A DNA stretch of 64,000 nt from Mesobacillus jeotgali (GTDB lineage: Bacteria; Bacillota; Bacilli; Bacillales; Cytobacillaceae): assembly GCF_900166585.1 (NCBI RefSeq), contig NZ_FVZC01000009.1:186001-250000 (forward strand), given 5' to 3'. The translations under genes and the position numbers were made by a program. This document shows positions 44,141-55,130 of the stretch, one piece after another (the first letter of the stretch is position 1; the number at the start of each line of letters is the position of its first letter). Under the pieces are notes generated by a model. The model was not told the DNA's origin. It saw only the letters and a list, made by a program, of their open reading frames with translations, and did no database searches.

Positions 44141-45294
44141 GTCATTTATTCCCTACGTATCAAAGATGGGAGATCGAGCCTGAGAAGGCGAGCGGTACTG
44201 TTATTTACGCTAAAGATGGACGTGAATATCTGGATTTCACTTCGGGAATTGGTGTTTGCAATCTTGGTCATCGACCTGAAGCTGTTGAACAGGCTGTCAA
44301 AGAGCAGCTCGAATTATTTTGGCATGTATCAAATCTTTTTCCGCAATCCATCCAGGAAGAAGCGGCCACGAAGCTTGCGGCAGCATCTGGCTTGGACTAT
44401 GTTTTTTTCGCCAATAGCGGGGCAGAAGCAAATGAAGCGGCAATAAAAATGGCACGAAAAGCGACTGGCAGGACTAAAATCATTACCTTCCTTCAATCAT
44501 TTCACGGAAGGACATTTGCAGGCATGGCAGCTACCGGTCAGGAGAAAATCAAGCAGGGTTTCGGCAGCATGCTCGAAACTTTTATACACCTTCCATTCAA
44601 TGACTTGGAAGCTTTAAGTAAAGAAATTGATTCCGATACAGCGGCAGTCATGATCGAGATGGTCCAGGGGGAAGGCGGAATTCATGTCGTTACTGCCGAT
44701 TTTATAAAAGAAGCCTCCAGGATATGCACAGAAAATGGGGTCCTGCTTATTGTAGATGAAATCCAGACAGGAATCGGCCGCACAGGAAAGCCATTTGCCT
44801 TTCAGCACTTCGATATTTCACCAGATATCATAACGGTTGCTAAAGGACTTGGTAATGGCCTGCCTATTGGGGCGGCAATCGGAAAAATGGAACTGGCAGA
44901 ACATTTCGGGCCTGGAAGCCACGGCTCTACATTCGGAGGGAATCCAATCAGCACAGCCGCAGCATCAGCTGTAATGGACATCATCTTTGACGAAAAGTAC
45001 CTGACAGAGGTCACCGCCAAAGGGGAATTGTTATTTCAACTGCTGGATAAGGAGCTTGGCAGTTTAGGAGCAGTAAAAGAAATTAGAGGCCTCGGCTTAA
45101 TGGCAGGAATCGAATTAACTGTTGCGGCCCCACCGATACTCGCACAATTGAGGAAGTCGGGATTAATCGCCTTGCCTGCAGGAGAAAAGGTCATCAGGCT
45201 TCTCCCGCCACTAAGTGTAAGTGCTGAAGAGCTTGAAAAGGCTGTCTTAATAATGAAAGATAATATAGTAAAGACAACTGTAACAGCTTCATAG
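44137..45294 (+). CDS. argD: Acetylornithine aminotransferase
   Basis: A 385-residue PLP-dependent class III aminotransferase making N-acetylornithine. It shows the NSGAEANEAAIKMAR motif, SFHGRTFAGMAATGQ, the cofactor-binding VDEIQTGIGRTGKPFAF and the Schiff-base Lys in TVAKGLGNGLPIGA. Translation is coupled to argB through ATGA. A 72-bp AT-rich spacer with ArgR-like boxes separates it from carA. Confidence 0.95.
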   Translation: MSHLFPTYQRWEIEPEKASGTVIYAKDGREYLDFTSGIGVCNLGHRPEAVEQAVKEQLELFWHVSNLFPQSIQEEAATKLAAASGLDYVFFANSGAEANEAAIKMARKATGRTKIITFLQSFHGRTFAGMAATGQEKIKQGFGSMLETFIHLPFNDLEALSKEIDSDTAAVMIEMVQGEGGIHVVTADFIKEASRICTENGVLLIVDEIQTGIGRTGKPFAFQHFDISPDIITVAKGLGNGLPIGAAIGKMELAEHFGPGSHGSTFGGNPISTAAASAVMDIIFDEKYLTEVTAKGELLFQLLDKELGSLGAVKEIRGLGLMAGIELTVAAPPILAQLRKSGLIALPAGEKVIRLLPPLSVSAEELEKAVLIMKDNIVKTTVTAS

Positions 45295-45308
45295 CTGTAT
45301 ATTTTTAA

Positions 45309-45350
45309 ATATAAAATGCATAAAAATTAATTTAAATAAATTTTTATCCA
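45309..45350 (+). promoter_or_regulatory. ARG box-like sites upstream of carA
   Basis: ATGCATAAAAATTAATTT and AATAAATTTTTATCC resemble paired ArgR operators, suggesting separate control of carAB-argF. Confidence 0.5.
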
Positions 45351-45366
45351 ACTGGAGAGGTGACTG

Positions 45367-46446
45367 ATGAAAGGATATTTGCATCTGGCTGACGGCAAGA
45401 CGTTTGAGGGACAGCTGCCTGGTTTACTAGGCGAAGAGGAAATAGCCGGTGAAATTGTATTTTTTACAGGGATGACTGGTTATCAGGAGGTACTGACGGA
45501 TCCTTCCTATAAGAACCAAATCATTGTGTTCACTTACCCTTTGATCGGCAATTATGGCATAAATAAACAGGATTTTGAAAGCAAAAAACCGCATGTTGCA
45601 GCCGTGATTGTCTGCGAAGCTGCAAAAGAGGCCTATCATTATGAGGCTAATTATTCATTTACAGAGTATCTCGATAAATGGAATATTCCTGTCCTCGAAC
45701 ATGTAGATACTCGTGAGCTTGTAAAAAACATCCGTGAAAAGGGCACGATGCCCGCAATATTATCGAACCGGCCTGAATGTGATTCTTACTTTGACTCATT
45801 TAACAGCCTTAAGGTGAAAGAGGTCTCAATCAAGTCGCCCGAAACAATCGGAATGGGTAATACACATATTGTACTGGTAGACTATGGTTTCAAAAAGTCG
45901 ATAGCCGACTATCTCGTAAAACAAAAATGCCTGGTTACAATTGTGCCTTATGATTATAGCTTTGAACAAATTTCTGCACTGAAGCCTGATGGGGTGCTTT
46001 TATCCAATGGACCGGGCGACCCGAAAGAGTTGATAAATCAGCTGCCGGAGATCAGGAAAGCAGCCGAATACTACCCTGTGTTAGGAATCTGTCTTGGCCA
46101 CCAGCTTGCTGCCCTTGCTTTCGGAGCGGATACGAAAAAGATGCTTTTCGGACATCGTGGAGCAAACCAGCCTGTATTCGACGTCACAGGAAACCGTGTA
46201 TTCATGTCATCACAAAACCACAGCTATATGGTCGATCAAAAAAGCCTGGGAAACACAGGCTTAAAAATACGCTTCCTGAACAAAAATGACCAGTCGATCG
46301 AGGGGCTTTATCACGAAAAACTGCCTTTGATGACAGTCCAGTTCCATCCTGAAGCAAGTCCGGGACCTGAAGACAGCATTTTCATATTTGAAGAATTCAT
46401 CAACACAGTAAAATACAGAAAGCGGAGAGAAGTCAGCTATGCCTAA
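45367..46446 (+). CDS. carA: Carbamoyl-phosphate synthase small (glutaminase) subunit, arginine-type
   Basis: A 359-residue class I glutamine amidotransferase that delivers ammonia to CarB. An N-terminal CPSase small domain is followed by the glutaminase with the nucleophile Cys in LGICLGHQLAALAFG and the catalytic His-Glu in VQFHPEASPGPED. Location in the arg operon indicates the arginine-regulated isozyme rather than the pyrimidine one. CTGGAGAGG precedes ATG 45367. It overlaps carB by 8 bp. Confidence 0.95.
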   Translation: MKGYLHLADGKTFEGQLPGLLGEEEIAGEIVFFTGMTGYQEVLTDPSYKNQIIVFTYPLIGNYGINKQDFESKKPHVAAVIVCEAAKEAYHYEANYSFTEYLDKWNIPVLEHVDTRELVKNIREKGTMPAILSNRPECDSYFDSFNSLKVKEVSIKSPETIGMGNTHIVLVDYGFKKSIADYLVKQKCLVTIVPYDYSFEQISALKPDGVLLSNGPGDPKELINQLPEIRKAAEYYPVLGICLGHQLAALAFGADTKKMLFGHRGANQPVFDVTGNRVFMSSQNHSYMVDQKSLGNTGLKIRFLNKNDQSIEGLYHEKLPLMTVQFHPEASPGPEDSIFIFEEFINTVKYRKRREVSYA

Positions 46447-49400
46447 GGATACTAGCGTTAAATCGATATTGGTAATAGGTTCTGGTCCGATCATCATCGG
46501 CCAGGCGGCAGAATTTGATTATGCGGGAACCCAGGCCTGCATCGCGCTTAAGGAAGAAGGCTATCGGGTCATCCTTGTCAATAATAATCCGGCCACCGTT
46601 ATGACAGATCATGTTTTTGCAGACGCAGTCTATTTTGAACCAATGACGGTAGAAAGCGTGGAGAAGATCATTCAACGTGAACGGCCAGATGGCATTCTGG
46701 GCACACTGGGCGGCCAGGCAGGTCTTAATCTGGTGTTCAGACTGAGTGAGGAAGGAATCCTCGAAAAATATTGTGTGAAAGTACTTGGCACTTCAGTGGC
46801 GAGCATCAAGCAAGGGGAGGACAGGGAAGCATTCCGGAGCCTGATGCATAAGCTGAATGAACCTGTACCAGAAAGCGAGATTGTCCAATTAGTTGAAGAA
46901 GCTGTTGCTTTTGCAGAAAAAATCGGCTTTCCCCTGATTGTACGCCCAGCCTACACATTAGGAGGCACTGGAGGGGGAATTGCTGGAAATATGGAAGATT
47001 TGATTTCCCTTGTTTCAGGCGGGTTAAATGAGAGCCCAATCAATCAATGCCTTGTTGAAAGAAGTATTGCCGGATTTAAAGAAGTTGAATATGAAATGAT
47101 GCGGGATGCAGAAGGTACCTGTATCGCCATATGCAATATGGAGAATATTGACCCGGTCGGCATCCATACTGGGGACTCCATTGTGGTAGCTCCTTCCCAA
47201 ACGCTGACAGACCGTGAGTATCAAATGCTCAGAACTTCAGCTGTTAAAATCATTTCTGCTTTAGGAATCGTCGGCGGATGTAACATCCAGTTTGCCCTTG
47301 ACCCAGATAGCAAGAATTATTACTTGATTGAAGTAAATCCAAGGGTCAGCCGCTCGTCCGCACTGGCCTCAAAAGCGACAGGATACCCGATTGCCCGCAT
47401 GGCAGCAAAACTGGCAGTCGGATATAGCCTGGCAGAGATAAAAAATCCAGTAACAGGCAATACCTTTGCCAGCTATGAGCCGGCTCTGGATTATATTGTA
47501 GTGAAAATCCCGAAATGGCCGTTTGAACAATTCCCCCAAATAGACCGGACCCTCGGGACACAAATGAAGGCAACTGGTGAAGCAATGGCCATTGACCGAA
47601 GCTTTGAACGAGCGTTCATCAAAGCCGTCCGGTCACTTAACATCAAAACAATGGACTTGAAGCTTCCTGCAATTGCGGATTTTAGCGTTGAAGAGCTGTA
47701 CAGATTGGCAGCAAATCAGACAGATCAGCGTATTTTTGCTTTGCTGGAGCTGATGCGAAGGGGCGAACAAATCAAGGATCTGCATGAAGAAACAAAAATT
47801 GATCGATTTTTTCTGGGGAAATTTAAATCAATCATTGAATTGGAGGAGAAGATTGAAGACCAAAACTTTGAGGAAATTACTGCTTCCGAGCTTAGAGTTT
47901 TGAAAGAAAAAGGATTCAGCGATGCTTTTCTATCCTCAATATGGGATGTTTCAGAGAAAGAAGTCCGGGAACTCCGTAAACAATACGAGGTCATGCCGGT
48001 GTATAAGATGGTTGATACATGTGCTGCTGAATTTGAATCAGCTTCCAATTATTTTTACTCCAGCTATCTCGGAGCAAATGAGGCGGCGGCTAAAAGTGGA
48101 AAGCGAAAGGTTCTTATCATTGGCAGCGGCCCAATCAGCATAGGGCAAGGAGTTGAATTTGACTATTGCTCTGTTCACGGTGTATTTGCTCTTAAGGAAG
48201 AAAATGTTGAAACAATTATGATCAATAATAATCCCGAGACAGTGAGTACAGATTTCGCGACATCTGATCGCCTGTATTTTGAGCCATTAACCCTGGAAGA
48301 TATTTTGAATGTGATCGAACTGGAAGGCATTCATGAAGTCATTGTTCAGCTGGGAGGCCAGACAGCTTTAAATCTAGCAAAAGGGCTCGAAGAAGAAGGG
48401 ATAGAACTGTTAGGAACGAGCTCCGGGACAATCGATGTATTTGAGGACAGAGATCAGTTTTACCAGTTAATGGATAAACTGAAAATCCCGAGAGTAAAAG
48501 GAGAGACAGCCGCGAATCAGGAAGAATTGCAGAATGCAGCCGAGCGCCTGGGTTATCCGGTGCTGATCAGGCCGTCGTATGTTATTGGCGGGCTGAATAT
48601 GGTTGTGATTCAAAATCACCAGGAATTGAAAAGGGTAATGGAGAGCGGGAAAGTTCAATTTCCAATCCTGGTTGACCAGTATCTTGAGGCCAGGGAGGCA
48701 GAGCTTGATCTCGCTGCAGACGGTGAGCATGTTTTAATTCCCACGATCGTAGAACATATTGAAAAAACCGGTGTCCATTCGGGCGACAGCTTTTGTATAC
48801 TCCCTGCCCAAAGCTTCCCCCAGGAGACAAAAAAGTTGATGGCAGATTATGCAAAAAGAATCGTGTGCGCACTTAAATACAAAGGGTTAATGAATATCCA
48901 ATTCATTGTGAAAGGAACCGAAGTGTACTTGCTCGAAGTCAACCCGCGTTCAAGCAGGACTATGCCGATCGTTAGCAAGGTAGCCGGAGTTGATTTAGTG
49001 AATAAAGCGACAAAAATATTGCTCGGGAAATACTTTTTGTCGAAAGACGAAATCGTGCTAGATTCTGATTCGCCTTTTGTCTGCGTTAAACATCCAGTGT
49101 TTTCGAATTTCGCATTGAAAGGGCTTGATAGTAAAACAGGTCCGCAGATGATTTCTACAGGCGAGGGTATTAGTATCGGATCTTCTTTTCAAGAAGCCAT
49201 CAATAAAAGCTTCCATTCGATAAATGGAAAGAATGTTCAAGGCCCGATTGCCTTTGCTGACAAAAATGTTCTATTTGAAATGACGAACCAGTTCCCATCT
49301 GCAGTTCTTGTTGATTTCGATTACCTCACTGACTATACCCAGATCTCTGCACTTTACTGCCCTGGAGCAACGGAAAAGGACATCGCTTTAAGGGAGTGGG

Positions 49401-49540
49401 CAGTAAAAAACCGAAAAATCATATTGACCCATGCAGAAACCTTAATTGCATTTTTAGAAAGCAGTAGCGTGGAAGATTGGAATGTGAAATCACTGGATGA
49501 ATGGCTGACAGAAAATAATGAGGAAGTGACTATAAAATGA
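46439..49540 (+). CDS. carB: Carbamoyl-phosphate synthase large subunit, arginine-type
   Basis: A 1033-residue enzyme made of two homologous ATP-grasp halves. Each begins with a nucleotide-binding [10 protein letters not shown] motif (near residues 12 and 558). The ATP-grasp loops include [12 protein letters not shown] and [12 protein letters not shown], and the metal-binding [12 protein letters not shown] and [11 protein letters not shown]. The allosteric C-terminal domain is short, as in the arginine-specific CarB of B. subtilis. AGCGGAGAG upstream and the overlap with carA suggest tight coupling. Confidence 0.95.
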   Translation: MPKDTSVKSILVIGSGPIIIGQAAEFDYAGTQACIALKEEGYRVILVNNNPATVMTDHVFADAVYFEPMTVESVEKIIQRERPDGILGTLGGQAGLNLVFRLSEEGILEKYCVKVLGTSVASIKQGEDREAFRSLMHKLNEPVPESEIVQLVEEAVAFAEKIGFPLIVRPAYTLGGTGGGIAGNMEDLISLVSGGLNESPINQCLVERSIAGFKEVEYEMMRDAEGTCIAICNMENIDPVGIHTGDSIVVAPSQTLTDREYQMLRTSAVKIISALGIVGGCNIQFALDPDSKNYYLIEVNPRVSRSSALASKATGYPIARMAAKLAVGYSLAEIKNPVTGNTFASYEPALDYIVVKIPKWPFEQFPQIDRTLGTQMKATGEAMAIDRSFERAFIKAVRSLNIKTMDLKLPAIADFSVEELYRLAANQTDQRIFALLELMRRGEQIKDLHEETKIDRFFLGKFKSIIELEEKIEDQNFEEITASELRVLKEKGFSDAFLSSIWDVSEKEVRELRKQYEVMPVYKMVDTCAAEFESASNYFYSSYLGANEAAAKSGKRKVLIIGSGPISIGQGVEFDYCSVHGVFALKEENVETIMINNNPETVSTDFATSDRLYFEPLTLEDILNVIELEGIHEVIVQLGGQTALNLAKGLEEEGIELLGTSSGTIDVFEDRDQFYQLMDKLKIPRVKGETAANQEELQNAAERLGYPVLIRPSYVIGGLNMVVIQNHQELKRVMESGKVQFPILVDQYLEAREAELDLAADGEHVLIPTIVEHIEKTGVHSGDSFCILPAQSFPQETKKLMADYAKRIVCALKYKGLMNIQFIVKGTEVYLLEVNPRSSRTMPIVSKVAGVDLVNKATKILLGKYFLSKDEIVLDSDSPFVCVKHPVFSNFALKGLDSKTGPQMISTGEGISIGSSFQEAINKSFHSINGKNVQGPIAFADKNVLFEMTNQFPSAVLVDFDYLTDYTQISALYCPGATEKDIALREWAVKNRKIILTHAETLIAFLESSSVEDWNVKSLDEWLTENNEEVTIK

Positions 49541-50493
49541 CATCATTGCAGCAGGTGGAGATCGATTTAAAAGGGAAGGATTTATTAACACTCGCTGATT
49601 TAGAAAAATTTGAGATTATGGCATTGCTGGAAAAGGCGCTTTTGCTGAAGGAGAAGACCTTGAAAAAACAATTTGACCAGCCTTTAAAAGGAAAAATTCT
49701 CGGAATGATTTTCGATAAATCATCGACTCGTACCAGGGTATCCTTTGAAGTCGGCATGATCCAGCTTGGAGGAAGCGCATTATATTTAAATGGAAATGAT
49801 CTTCAATTGGGGAGAGGTGAATCGCTAAGCGATACGGCTCAAGTCCTTTCTCAGTATCTTGATGGCATCATGATCCGTACATTTTCTCATAAAGCGATTG
49901 AGGAACTGGCAGAACATGCAGATATACCAGTCATAAATGGATTGACCGATATGTATCACCCTTGCCAGGCACTGGCCGATCTAATGACGATATACGAAAA
50001 AAAGGGCAAGCTGGCAGGCCTTAAGCTTGCATATATCGGGGATGGCAACAATGTCGCTCACTCGTTGATGATCGCCTGCACAAAAGTTGGCATGGACATA
50101 TCGCTTGCATGTCCAAAAGGGTATTTCCCTGATTCTGAAATTACATCGCTTTGTGAAGGTTATGCATCCGAGAGCGGTGCAAAGCTTGTTATTACAGAAT
50201 CTCCTTCAGATGCTGTCGCTGATGCAGATGTGATTTACACAGATGTATGGACCAGCATGGGGCAGGAAAGCGAGAACGAAAAAAGATTAAAGGATTTTCA
50301 AGATTTTCAGGTAAATGCTGAATTGCTAAAGACTGCAAAAGAAGATTACCTGTTCATGCACTGTCTCCCGGCTCATCGTGATGAAGAAGTAACCGCAGAA
50401 GTAATAGACGGAAAGCATTCCGTCGTCTTCGATCAGGCAGGAAATCGACTGCATGCGCAAAAAGCATTGCTGGTGGAAATTTTAAAAGATTAA
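49537..50493 (+). CDS. argF: Ornithine carbamoyltransferase
   Basis: A 318-residue transcarbamoylase making citrulline. The carbamoyl-phosphate loop is [14 protein letters not shown], and [28 protein letters not shown] and the ornithine-site [11 protein letters not shown] motif are intact. It overlaps carB by 4 bp and ends the operon. argG and argH are not here. A 51-bp tandem array starts about 20 bp after the stop. Confidence 0.95.
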   Translation: MTSLQQVEIDLKGKDLLTLADLEKFEIMALLEKALLLKEKTLKKQFDQPLKGKILGMIFDKSSTRTRVSFEVGMIQLGGSALYLNGNDLQLGRGESLSDTAQVLSQYLDGIMIRTFSHKAIEELAEHADIPVINGLTDMYHPCQALADLMTIYEKKGKLAGLKLAYIGDGNNVAHSLMIACTKVGMDISLACPKGYFPDSEITSLCEGYASESGAKLVITESPSDAVADADVIYTDVWTSMGQESENEKRLKDFQDFQVNAELLKTAKEDYLFMHCLPAHRDEEVTAEVIDGKHSVVFDQAGNRLHAQKALLVEILKD

Positions 50494-50513
50494 ATTGAGT
50501 GGGTGATGGTGAA

Positions 50514-51193
50514 GAAGGGAATTTTATAAGCCTGAATGGAGCTAGAGGAAAGAAAAAGGTCACATAGAAAAATTCTATAAACCCAAAAGGGAGTTCGGAG
50601 CTTCAAAAGGTCACATAGAAAAATTCTATAAGCCCAAAAGGGAGTTCGGATCTTTAAAAGGTCACATAGAAAAATTCTATAAGCCCAAAAGGGAGTTCAC
50701 AGCTACAAAAGGTCATAAAGAAAGATTCTATAAGCCCAAATGGAGCTCGAGAACAGAAAAAGGTCACATAGAAAAATTCTATAAGCCCAAATGGAGCTCG
50801 AGAACAGAAAAAGGTCACATAGAAAGATTCTATAAGCCCAAAAGGGAGTTCGGAGCTTCAAAAGGTCACATAGAAAAATTCTATAAGCCCAAAAGGGAGT
50901 TCGGAGCTTCAAAAGGTCACATAGAAAAATTCTATAAGCCCAAAAGGGAGTTCGCAGCCACAAAAGGTCAAATAGAAAAATTCTATAAGCCCAAAAGGGA
51001 GTTCGGAGCTTTAAAAGGTCACATAGAAAAATTCTATAAACCCAAAAGGGAGTTCGGAGCTTCAAAAGGTCACATAGAAAAATTCTATAAGCCCAAAAGG
51101 GAGTTCGGAGCTACAAAAGGTCACATAGAAAAATTCTATAAGCCCAAATGGAGCTCGAGAACAGAAAAAGGTCACATAGAAATTTTATAAGCC
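50514..51193. repeat. 51-bp tandem array, about 13 units, core GGTCACATAG
   Basis: GGTCACATAG or variants begin at 50559, 50609, 50660, 50711, 50762, 50813, 50864, 50915, 50966, 51017, 51068, 51119 and 51170: one 50-bp step, then 51 bp throughout. Each unit contains ATAGAA-AAA-TTCTAT and a purine-rich AAAAGGGAGTTCGGAGC or AAATGGAGCTCGAG variant. Because 51 is a multiple of 3, a long minus-strand frame remains open, which is an artefact. The array lies immediately 3' of argF. Confidence 0.95.
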
Positions 51194-51668
51194 CTAGAAA
51201 TAATTTAATCCGAAACTGTCTCGAAAAAATAATGATTTCTACAGGACATTTGTTGTCAACTTCATACACATAAAATACCCCGGTTATTGGAATAGCCGGG
51301 GGTTATTTGTTGATAAGAAAATAAAATAACACCTGGCCCTACTACAAAACAGCGGTCCGCGGTCCATACTATACGTGAACCTTTAAAGCAGGGTTCATAA
51401 ACAACGCAAAGTCATCTATTTTAAAGCAAGTAAATGCTCAGCAATTTCAAGATGGACGTTTGACGATGAATTGATGATGTGTTGTAAGCCAAGAAGTATC
51501 TCTTTAATTACATCAAATTTTATCCTTATTGTATCGATCCAGTACCTTTTTCATGCAAACTAACGCAACTTATGATCATTTCTTTTGGAAGGATAAATTA
51601 GGCATTAATACTTTATGTAAAAAAGTAAATAATATAACAGCCGGATTACTTATAAAGGAGGAAGGCAG
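51194..51668. other. Intergenic spacer argF array to yjzC
   Basis: This 475-bp stretch holds one hairpin (ACCCCGGTTATT at 51277-51288 with AATAGCCGGGGGT) that may be the operon terminator, an inverted repeat TGAACC/GGGTTCA near 51376-51397, and a possible broken minus-strand small frame at 51415-51554. No convincing gene was found. Confidence 0.5.
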
Positions 51669-51851
51669 ATGGGTCAGAGTCATCAGTTCCGTGCAGGGCA
51701 AAAGGCGCCTAACAATGGTATTTATATTGAAATTGGAGAAACAGGGAGCAATGTCAACAACCCGCAAAAGATCAAGCTGAAAGCTGGAGATCGTTTTCCT
51801 GAAAACTCCAATCACAACCGTCATTGGACATACATGCCAAAATTTAAATAA
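51669..51851 (+). CDS. yjzC: YjzC family protein
   Basis: A 60-residue soluble protein starting MGQSHQFRAGQKAPNNGIYI and ending HNRHWTYMPKFK. Sequence and position after argF match YjzC of B. subtilis, a conserved small protein of unknown role. AAAGGAGGAAGG lies before ATG 51669. A hairpin GCCATCC/GGATGGC follows at 51861-51879. Confidence 0.9.
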   Translation: MGQSHQFRAGQKAPNNGIYIEIGETGSNVNNPQKIKLKAGDRFPENSNHNRHWTYMPKFK

Positions 51852-51879
51852 AAGCGATAAGCCATCCAATGTGGATGGC

Positions 51880-51907
51880 TTTACTTTATGGAAATTTTTA
51901 TTATAAT
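51880..51907 (+). promoter_or_regulatory. Predicted clpB promoter
   Basis: TTTACT (51880-51885), 16 bp, then TATAAT (51902-51907). Confidence 0.65.
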
Positions 51908-51916
51908 ATAACTAAA

Positions 51917-51933
51917 GGTCAAAAAAGGTCAAA
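51917..51933 (+). promoter_or_regulatory. CtsR operator of clpB
   Basis: GGTCAAA-AAA-GGTCAAA is a perfect CtsR heptad direct repeat. It lies just after the -10 and reaches the ribosome site, so CtsR should repress clpB until heat or proteotoxic stress. Confidence 0.9.
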
Positions 51934-51945
51934 GGAGTGGTTGGG

Positions 51946-54549
51946 TTGGATTTGAATAGGATGACAGAAAGCCTTCAGCAGGCATTTGTATCAGCGCAGA
52001 CCATGTCTGTTCAACATAACCATCAGGAAGTGGATGATACACATTTGGTTCTGGCCTTACTCGGACAAGAAGGCAATCTGGCTGCATCTTTGCTCGCTGG
52101 TATTGGAATAAATCTGGAGGATTTTAAAAAGCGCTTAAATCGTTCCCTGGCAAAAAAACCACAAGTCTCAGGAAGTGGAGTTGAGCAGGGAAAGTTATAT
52201 ATTACATCAACGCTGCAAAAGGTTTTGGCACAAGGCGAAAAGGAAATGAAACAGTTTGAAGACGAATATCTTTCCGTGGAACATGTTTTGCTTGCGGCAC
52301 TCGAAACTGCTGGTTCTGACACGGGCTCTCTCTTGAGGAACTCAGACATAACCAGGGCCAAATTGTTAACTAGAATCAAAGAGGTTAGGGGGAATCAAAG
52401 AGTGACTTCACCAAATCCAGAAGGTACTTATGAAGTTTTAAAAAAATATGGAAGAGACCTTGTCGAGGAAGTTCGTTCAGGCAAGGTGGATCCGGTAATT
52501 GGCAGGGATAGCGAAATACGTAATGTAATCCGTATCCTGTCAAGGAAGACAAAAAACAATCCCGTATTGATTGGGGAACCGGGCGTTGGAAAGACTGCTA
52601 TCGTGGAAGGTCTTGCGCAAAGAATTGTTCGTAAGGATGTTCCCGAAGGCTTGAAAGATAAGACTGTTTTTGCGCTGGATATGAGTGCGCTGATTGCAGG
52701 TGCCAAGTTCCGGGGTGAATTTGAAGAGAGACTGAAAGCTGTATTGAATGAAGTGAAAAAGAGTGAAGGGAAAATCCTGCTTTTCATTGATGAACTCCAC
52801 ACTATCGTAGGGGCCGGTAAGACAGAAGGGGCAATGGATGCCGGTAATATGCTTAAGCCTATGCTGGCCCGCGGTGAGCTCCATTGCATTGGAGCAACAA
52901 CATTGGATGAGCACCGCAAGTATATTGAAAAGGATCCCGCGTTAGAACGTAGATTCCAGCAGGTACTCGTGCGTGAACCTGATGTCGAGGATACAGTCTC
53001 GATTTTACGTGGGTTGAAAGAAAGGTTTGAAATCCACCATGGAGTAAATATACATGACCGTGCGCTGGTCGCAGCTGCCACATTATCTGATAGGTATATC
53101 ACGGACAGGTTCCTGCCAGATAAAGCGATTGACCTCATTGATGAAGCTTGCGCAATGATCCGTACTGAAATAGACTCAATGCCATCTGAGCTTGATGAAG
53201 TGACTAGAAGGGTTATGCAGTTAGAAATCGAAGAAGCGGCTTTGACAAAGGAAAAAGATGATGCCAGCCGGGAACGGTTGGAAACTCTTCGGAAAGAACT
53301 TGCAAATTTAAGGGAAAAAGCAAATGGGATGAAAGCAAGATGGCAGAAGGAAAAAGAAGGGATCCAAAAGGTCCAGGAAAAACGGGAAATGCTCGAAAAG
53401 CTCCGCCGTGAACTGGAAAAGGCAGAAAATGATTATGATTTGAACAAGGCTGCTGAATTGAGGCATGGCCGTATTCCTTCTCTGGAAAAAGAACTGAAAG
53501 AGCTCGAACAGGAAGTCAGCAAAAACGAAGGTGAACGGCTTCTTCGTGAGGAAGTGACCGAAGAAGAAATTGCCGGAATTGTTTCACGGTGGACAGGAAT
53601 TCCTGTGATGAGGCTGGTTGAAGGAGAGCGCGAAAAGCTCCTCAAACTTGAGAGAATTCTGCACGAACGCGTGGTCGGACAGGATGAGGCTGTGTCTCTT
53701 GTTGCTGATGCAGTTCTTAGGGCAAGGGCTGGCATCAAGGATCCAAACAGGCCGATTGGTTCATTCATTTTCCTGGGGCCAACCGGGGTTGGAAAAACAG
53801 AACTGGCCAAAACACTTGCTCAGTCATTGTTCGACAGTGAAGAACATATCATTCGAATTGATATGTCTGAGTATATGGAAAAGCATGCAGTTTCAAGGTT
53901 GATCGGAGCTCCTCCAGGATATGTCGGATATGAGGAAGGCGGTCAGCTGACAGAGGCTGTCAGGAGGAACCCGTATTCAGTGATCCTTCTTGACGAAGTA
54001 GAAAAGGCGCATCCTGAAGTATTCAATATCCTGCTCCAAATGCTGGATGATGGCAGGGTAACAGATTCACAGGGCAGGACGGTCGACTTTAAAAACACAG
54101 TGATTATTATGACATCCAATATTGGCTCGCATCATTTATTGGAGCGACAGGATCGGTCGAAAGATATCTCGCCCGAAACAAGGGACCGGGTCATGTCCCA
54201 GCTGCGCAGCCATTTCCGTCCTGAATTCTTGAATCGTGTTGATGAAATCATTCTCTTCAAGCCTCTCGCATTGAAGGAAATCAAAATGATTGTCGAAAAA
54301 TTAGTTTCCACTCTGCAGGGAAGGCTGGCAGACCAGCAAATTCAGCTGAATATCACGGATGAGGCAAAAGAGTTTTTAGCTGAGCAAGGTTTTGATCCTG
54401 TTTACGGAGCGAGACCGTTGAAGCGATTCATTCAGAGGACCGTAGAAACAAAGCTTGCAAAGGAAATTATAGCAGGCAGGATAAAAGAGAAAAGCCAGGT
54501 GGAAATTGGCGTAGATAATGATGATATTCAATTGAAACTTATACAGTAA
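51946..54549 (+). CDS. clpB: ATP-dependent disaggregase ClpB
   Basis: An 867-residue AAA+ unfoldase that rescues aggregated proteins with DnaK. An N-terminal Clp repeat domain (about 1-145) is followed by AAA-1 with Walker [10 protein letters not shown] near residue 204, a coiled-coil middle domain (about 400-525, rich in Glu/Lys) and AAA-2 with Walker [10 protein letters not shown] near residue 608. The long middle domain and absence of a ClpP-binding loop fit ClpB rather than ClpC/E. TTG 51946 is preferred (GGAG 8 nt upstream, giving MDLNRMTES); a GTG at 51937 overlaps the ribosome site. B. subtilis has no ClpB, so this is an addition to the conserved order. Confidence 0.93.
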   Translation: MDLNRMTESLQQAFVSAQTMSVQHNHQEVDDTHLVLALLGQEGNLAASLLAGIGINLEDFKKRLNRSLAKKPQVSGSGVEQGKLYITSTLQKVLAQGEKEMKQFEDEYLSVEHVLLAALETAGSDTGSLLRNSDITRAKLLTRIKEVRGNQRVTSPNPEGTYEVLKKYGRDLVEEVRSGKVDPVIGRDSEIRNVIRILSRKTKNNPVLIGEPGVGKTAIVEGLAQRIVRKDVPEGLKDKTVFALDMSALIAGAKFRGEFEERLKAVLNEVKKSEGKILLFIDELHTIVGAGKTEGAMDAGNMLKPMLARGELHCIGATTLDEHRKYIEKDPALERRFQQVLVREPDVEDTVSILRGLKERFEIHHGVNIHDRALVAAATLSDRYITDRFLPDKAIDLIDEACAMIRTEIDSMPSELDEVTRRVMQLEIEEAALTKEKDDASRERLETLRKELANLREKANGMKARWQKEKEGIQKVQEKREMLEKLRRELEKAENDYDLNKAAELRHGRIPSLEKELKELEQEVSKNEGERLLREEVTEEEIAGIVSRWTGIPVMRLVEGEREKLLKLERILHERVVGQDEAVSLVADAVLRARAGIKDPNRPIGSFIFLGPTGVGKTELAKTLAQSLFDSEEHIIRIDMSEYMEKHAVSRLIGAPPGYVGYEEGGQLTEAVRRNPYSVILLDEVEKAHPEVFNILLQMLDDGRVTDSQGRTVDFKNTVIIMTSNIGSHHLLERQDRSKDISPETRDRVMSQLRSHFRPEFLNRVDEIILFKPLALKEIKMIVEKLVSTLQGRLADQQIQLNITDEAKEFLAEQGFDPVYGARPLKRFIQRTVETKLAKEIIAGRIKEKSQVEIGVDNDDIQLKLIQ

Positions 54550-54602
54550 GAGACGTTAAATTCAGCCTGACGAACATTTTCACAGCATGTGCCCTGAAAG
54601 AA

Positions 54603-54635
54603 AAAAAGTCATCCATGTGGATGACTTTTTTATGT
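54603..54635. terminator. Bidirectional terminator between clpB and yjzD
   Basis: AAAAAGTCATCC (54603-54614) pairs with GGATGACTTTTT (54619-54630) over a 4-nt loop. Confidence 0.9.
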
Positions 54636-54637
54636 AC

Positions 54638-54826
54638 TTAATGACCGTGCTTTTCTTCAGAACCGTTGGGAAGGACTGCAGGAACCACGAGAATGATAAT
54701 TGTTGCCACAATAGCAATGATCGTGCTTTGAACCAAGTCCAATCCAACGCCAATCATAGCGCCGGCTACATAATTAAGCATTAGAACAAGAAGGAATGTC
54801 CAGAATAAAGTCCAGAAATATTTCAC
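54638..54826 (-). CDS. yjzD: YjzD-like small membrane protein (DUF2929)
   Basis: A 62-residue protein with two membrane helices (about 3-25 and 32-54) and a polar tail ending SEEKHGH. It matches the DUF2929/YjzD pattern and position. The start is taken as GTG 54826, with AGAGGTG about 6 nt upstream; longer frames exist but place the ribosome site inside the gene. Function unknown. The 304-bp region to yjaU holds a cre-like palindrome at 54906-54920 and nothing else clear. Confidence 0.8.
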   Translation of the reverse strand: MKYFWTLFWTFLLVLMLNYVAGAMIGVGLDLVQSTIIAIVATIIILVVPAVLPNGSEEKHGH

Positions 54827-55130
54827 GATTTTCACCTCTAACATTATTAAATCTTTTCTCATCTTACCACAAGCCATCTAAATTATAAATGAAATTTAAA
54901 CAAAATGAAAAGCGTTTTCACGTTATCATTCCAATTTACCGTATCAGAGTATTATTATATAGATGTAACAGGAATCAAAATCATTTTCCAGAGTTCCCGC
55001 CTTATTTAAACAGGCCCTAATCTTTCATAATGATTCTAAGGTTTAGTGAAAAAAATGGGCAAACTCCCGTTCATTTCTTATTAAATTACATACAGTAATA
55101 TGAATAATCTGTAGGGAAGGGGCTGGTAAA

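Noticed and set aside
50703..51065. 120-codon minus-strand frame in the 51-bp array
   Set aside because: A 51-bp period is a multiple of three, so any open frame stays open; the product is a 17-residue repeat with no start signal.
50514..51193. CRISPR array
   Set aside because: The intervals between conserved cores are near-identical variants rather than unique spacers, and no cas genes are present; the same holds for the arrays at 17.4 and 24.9 kb.
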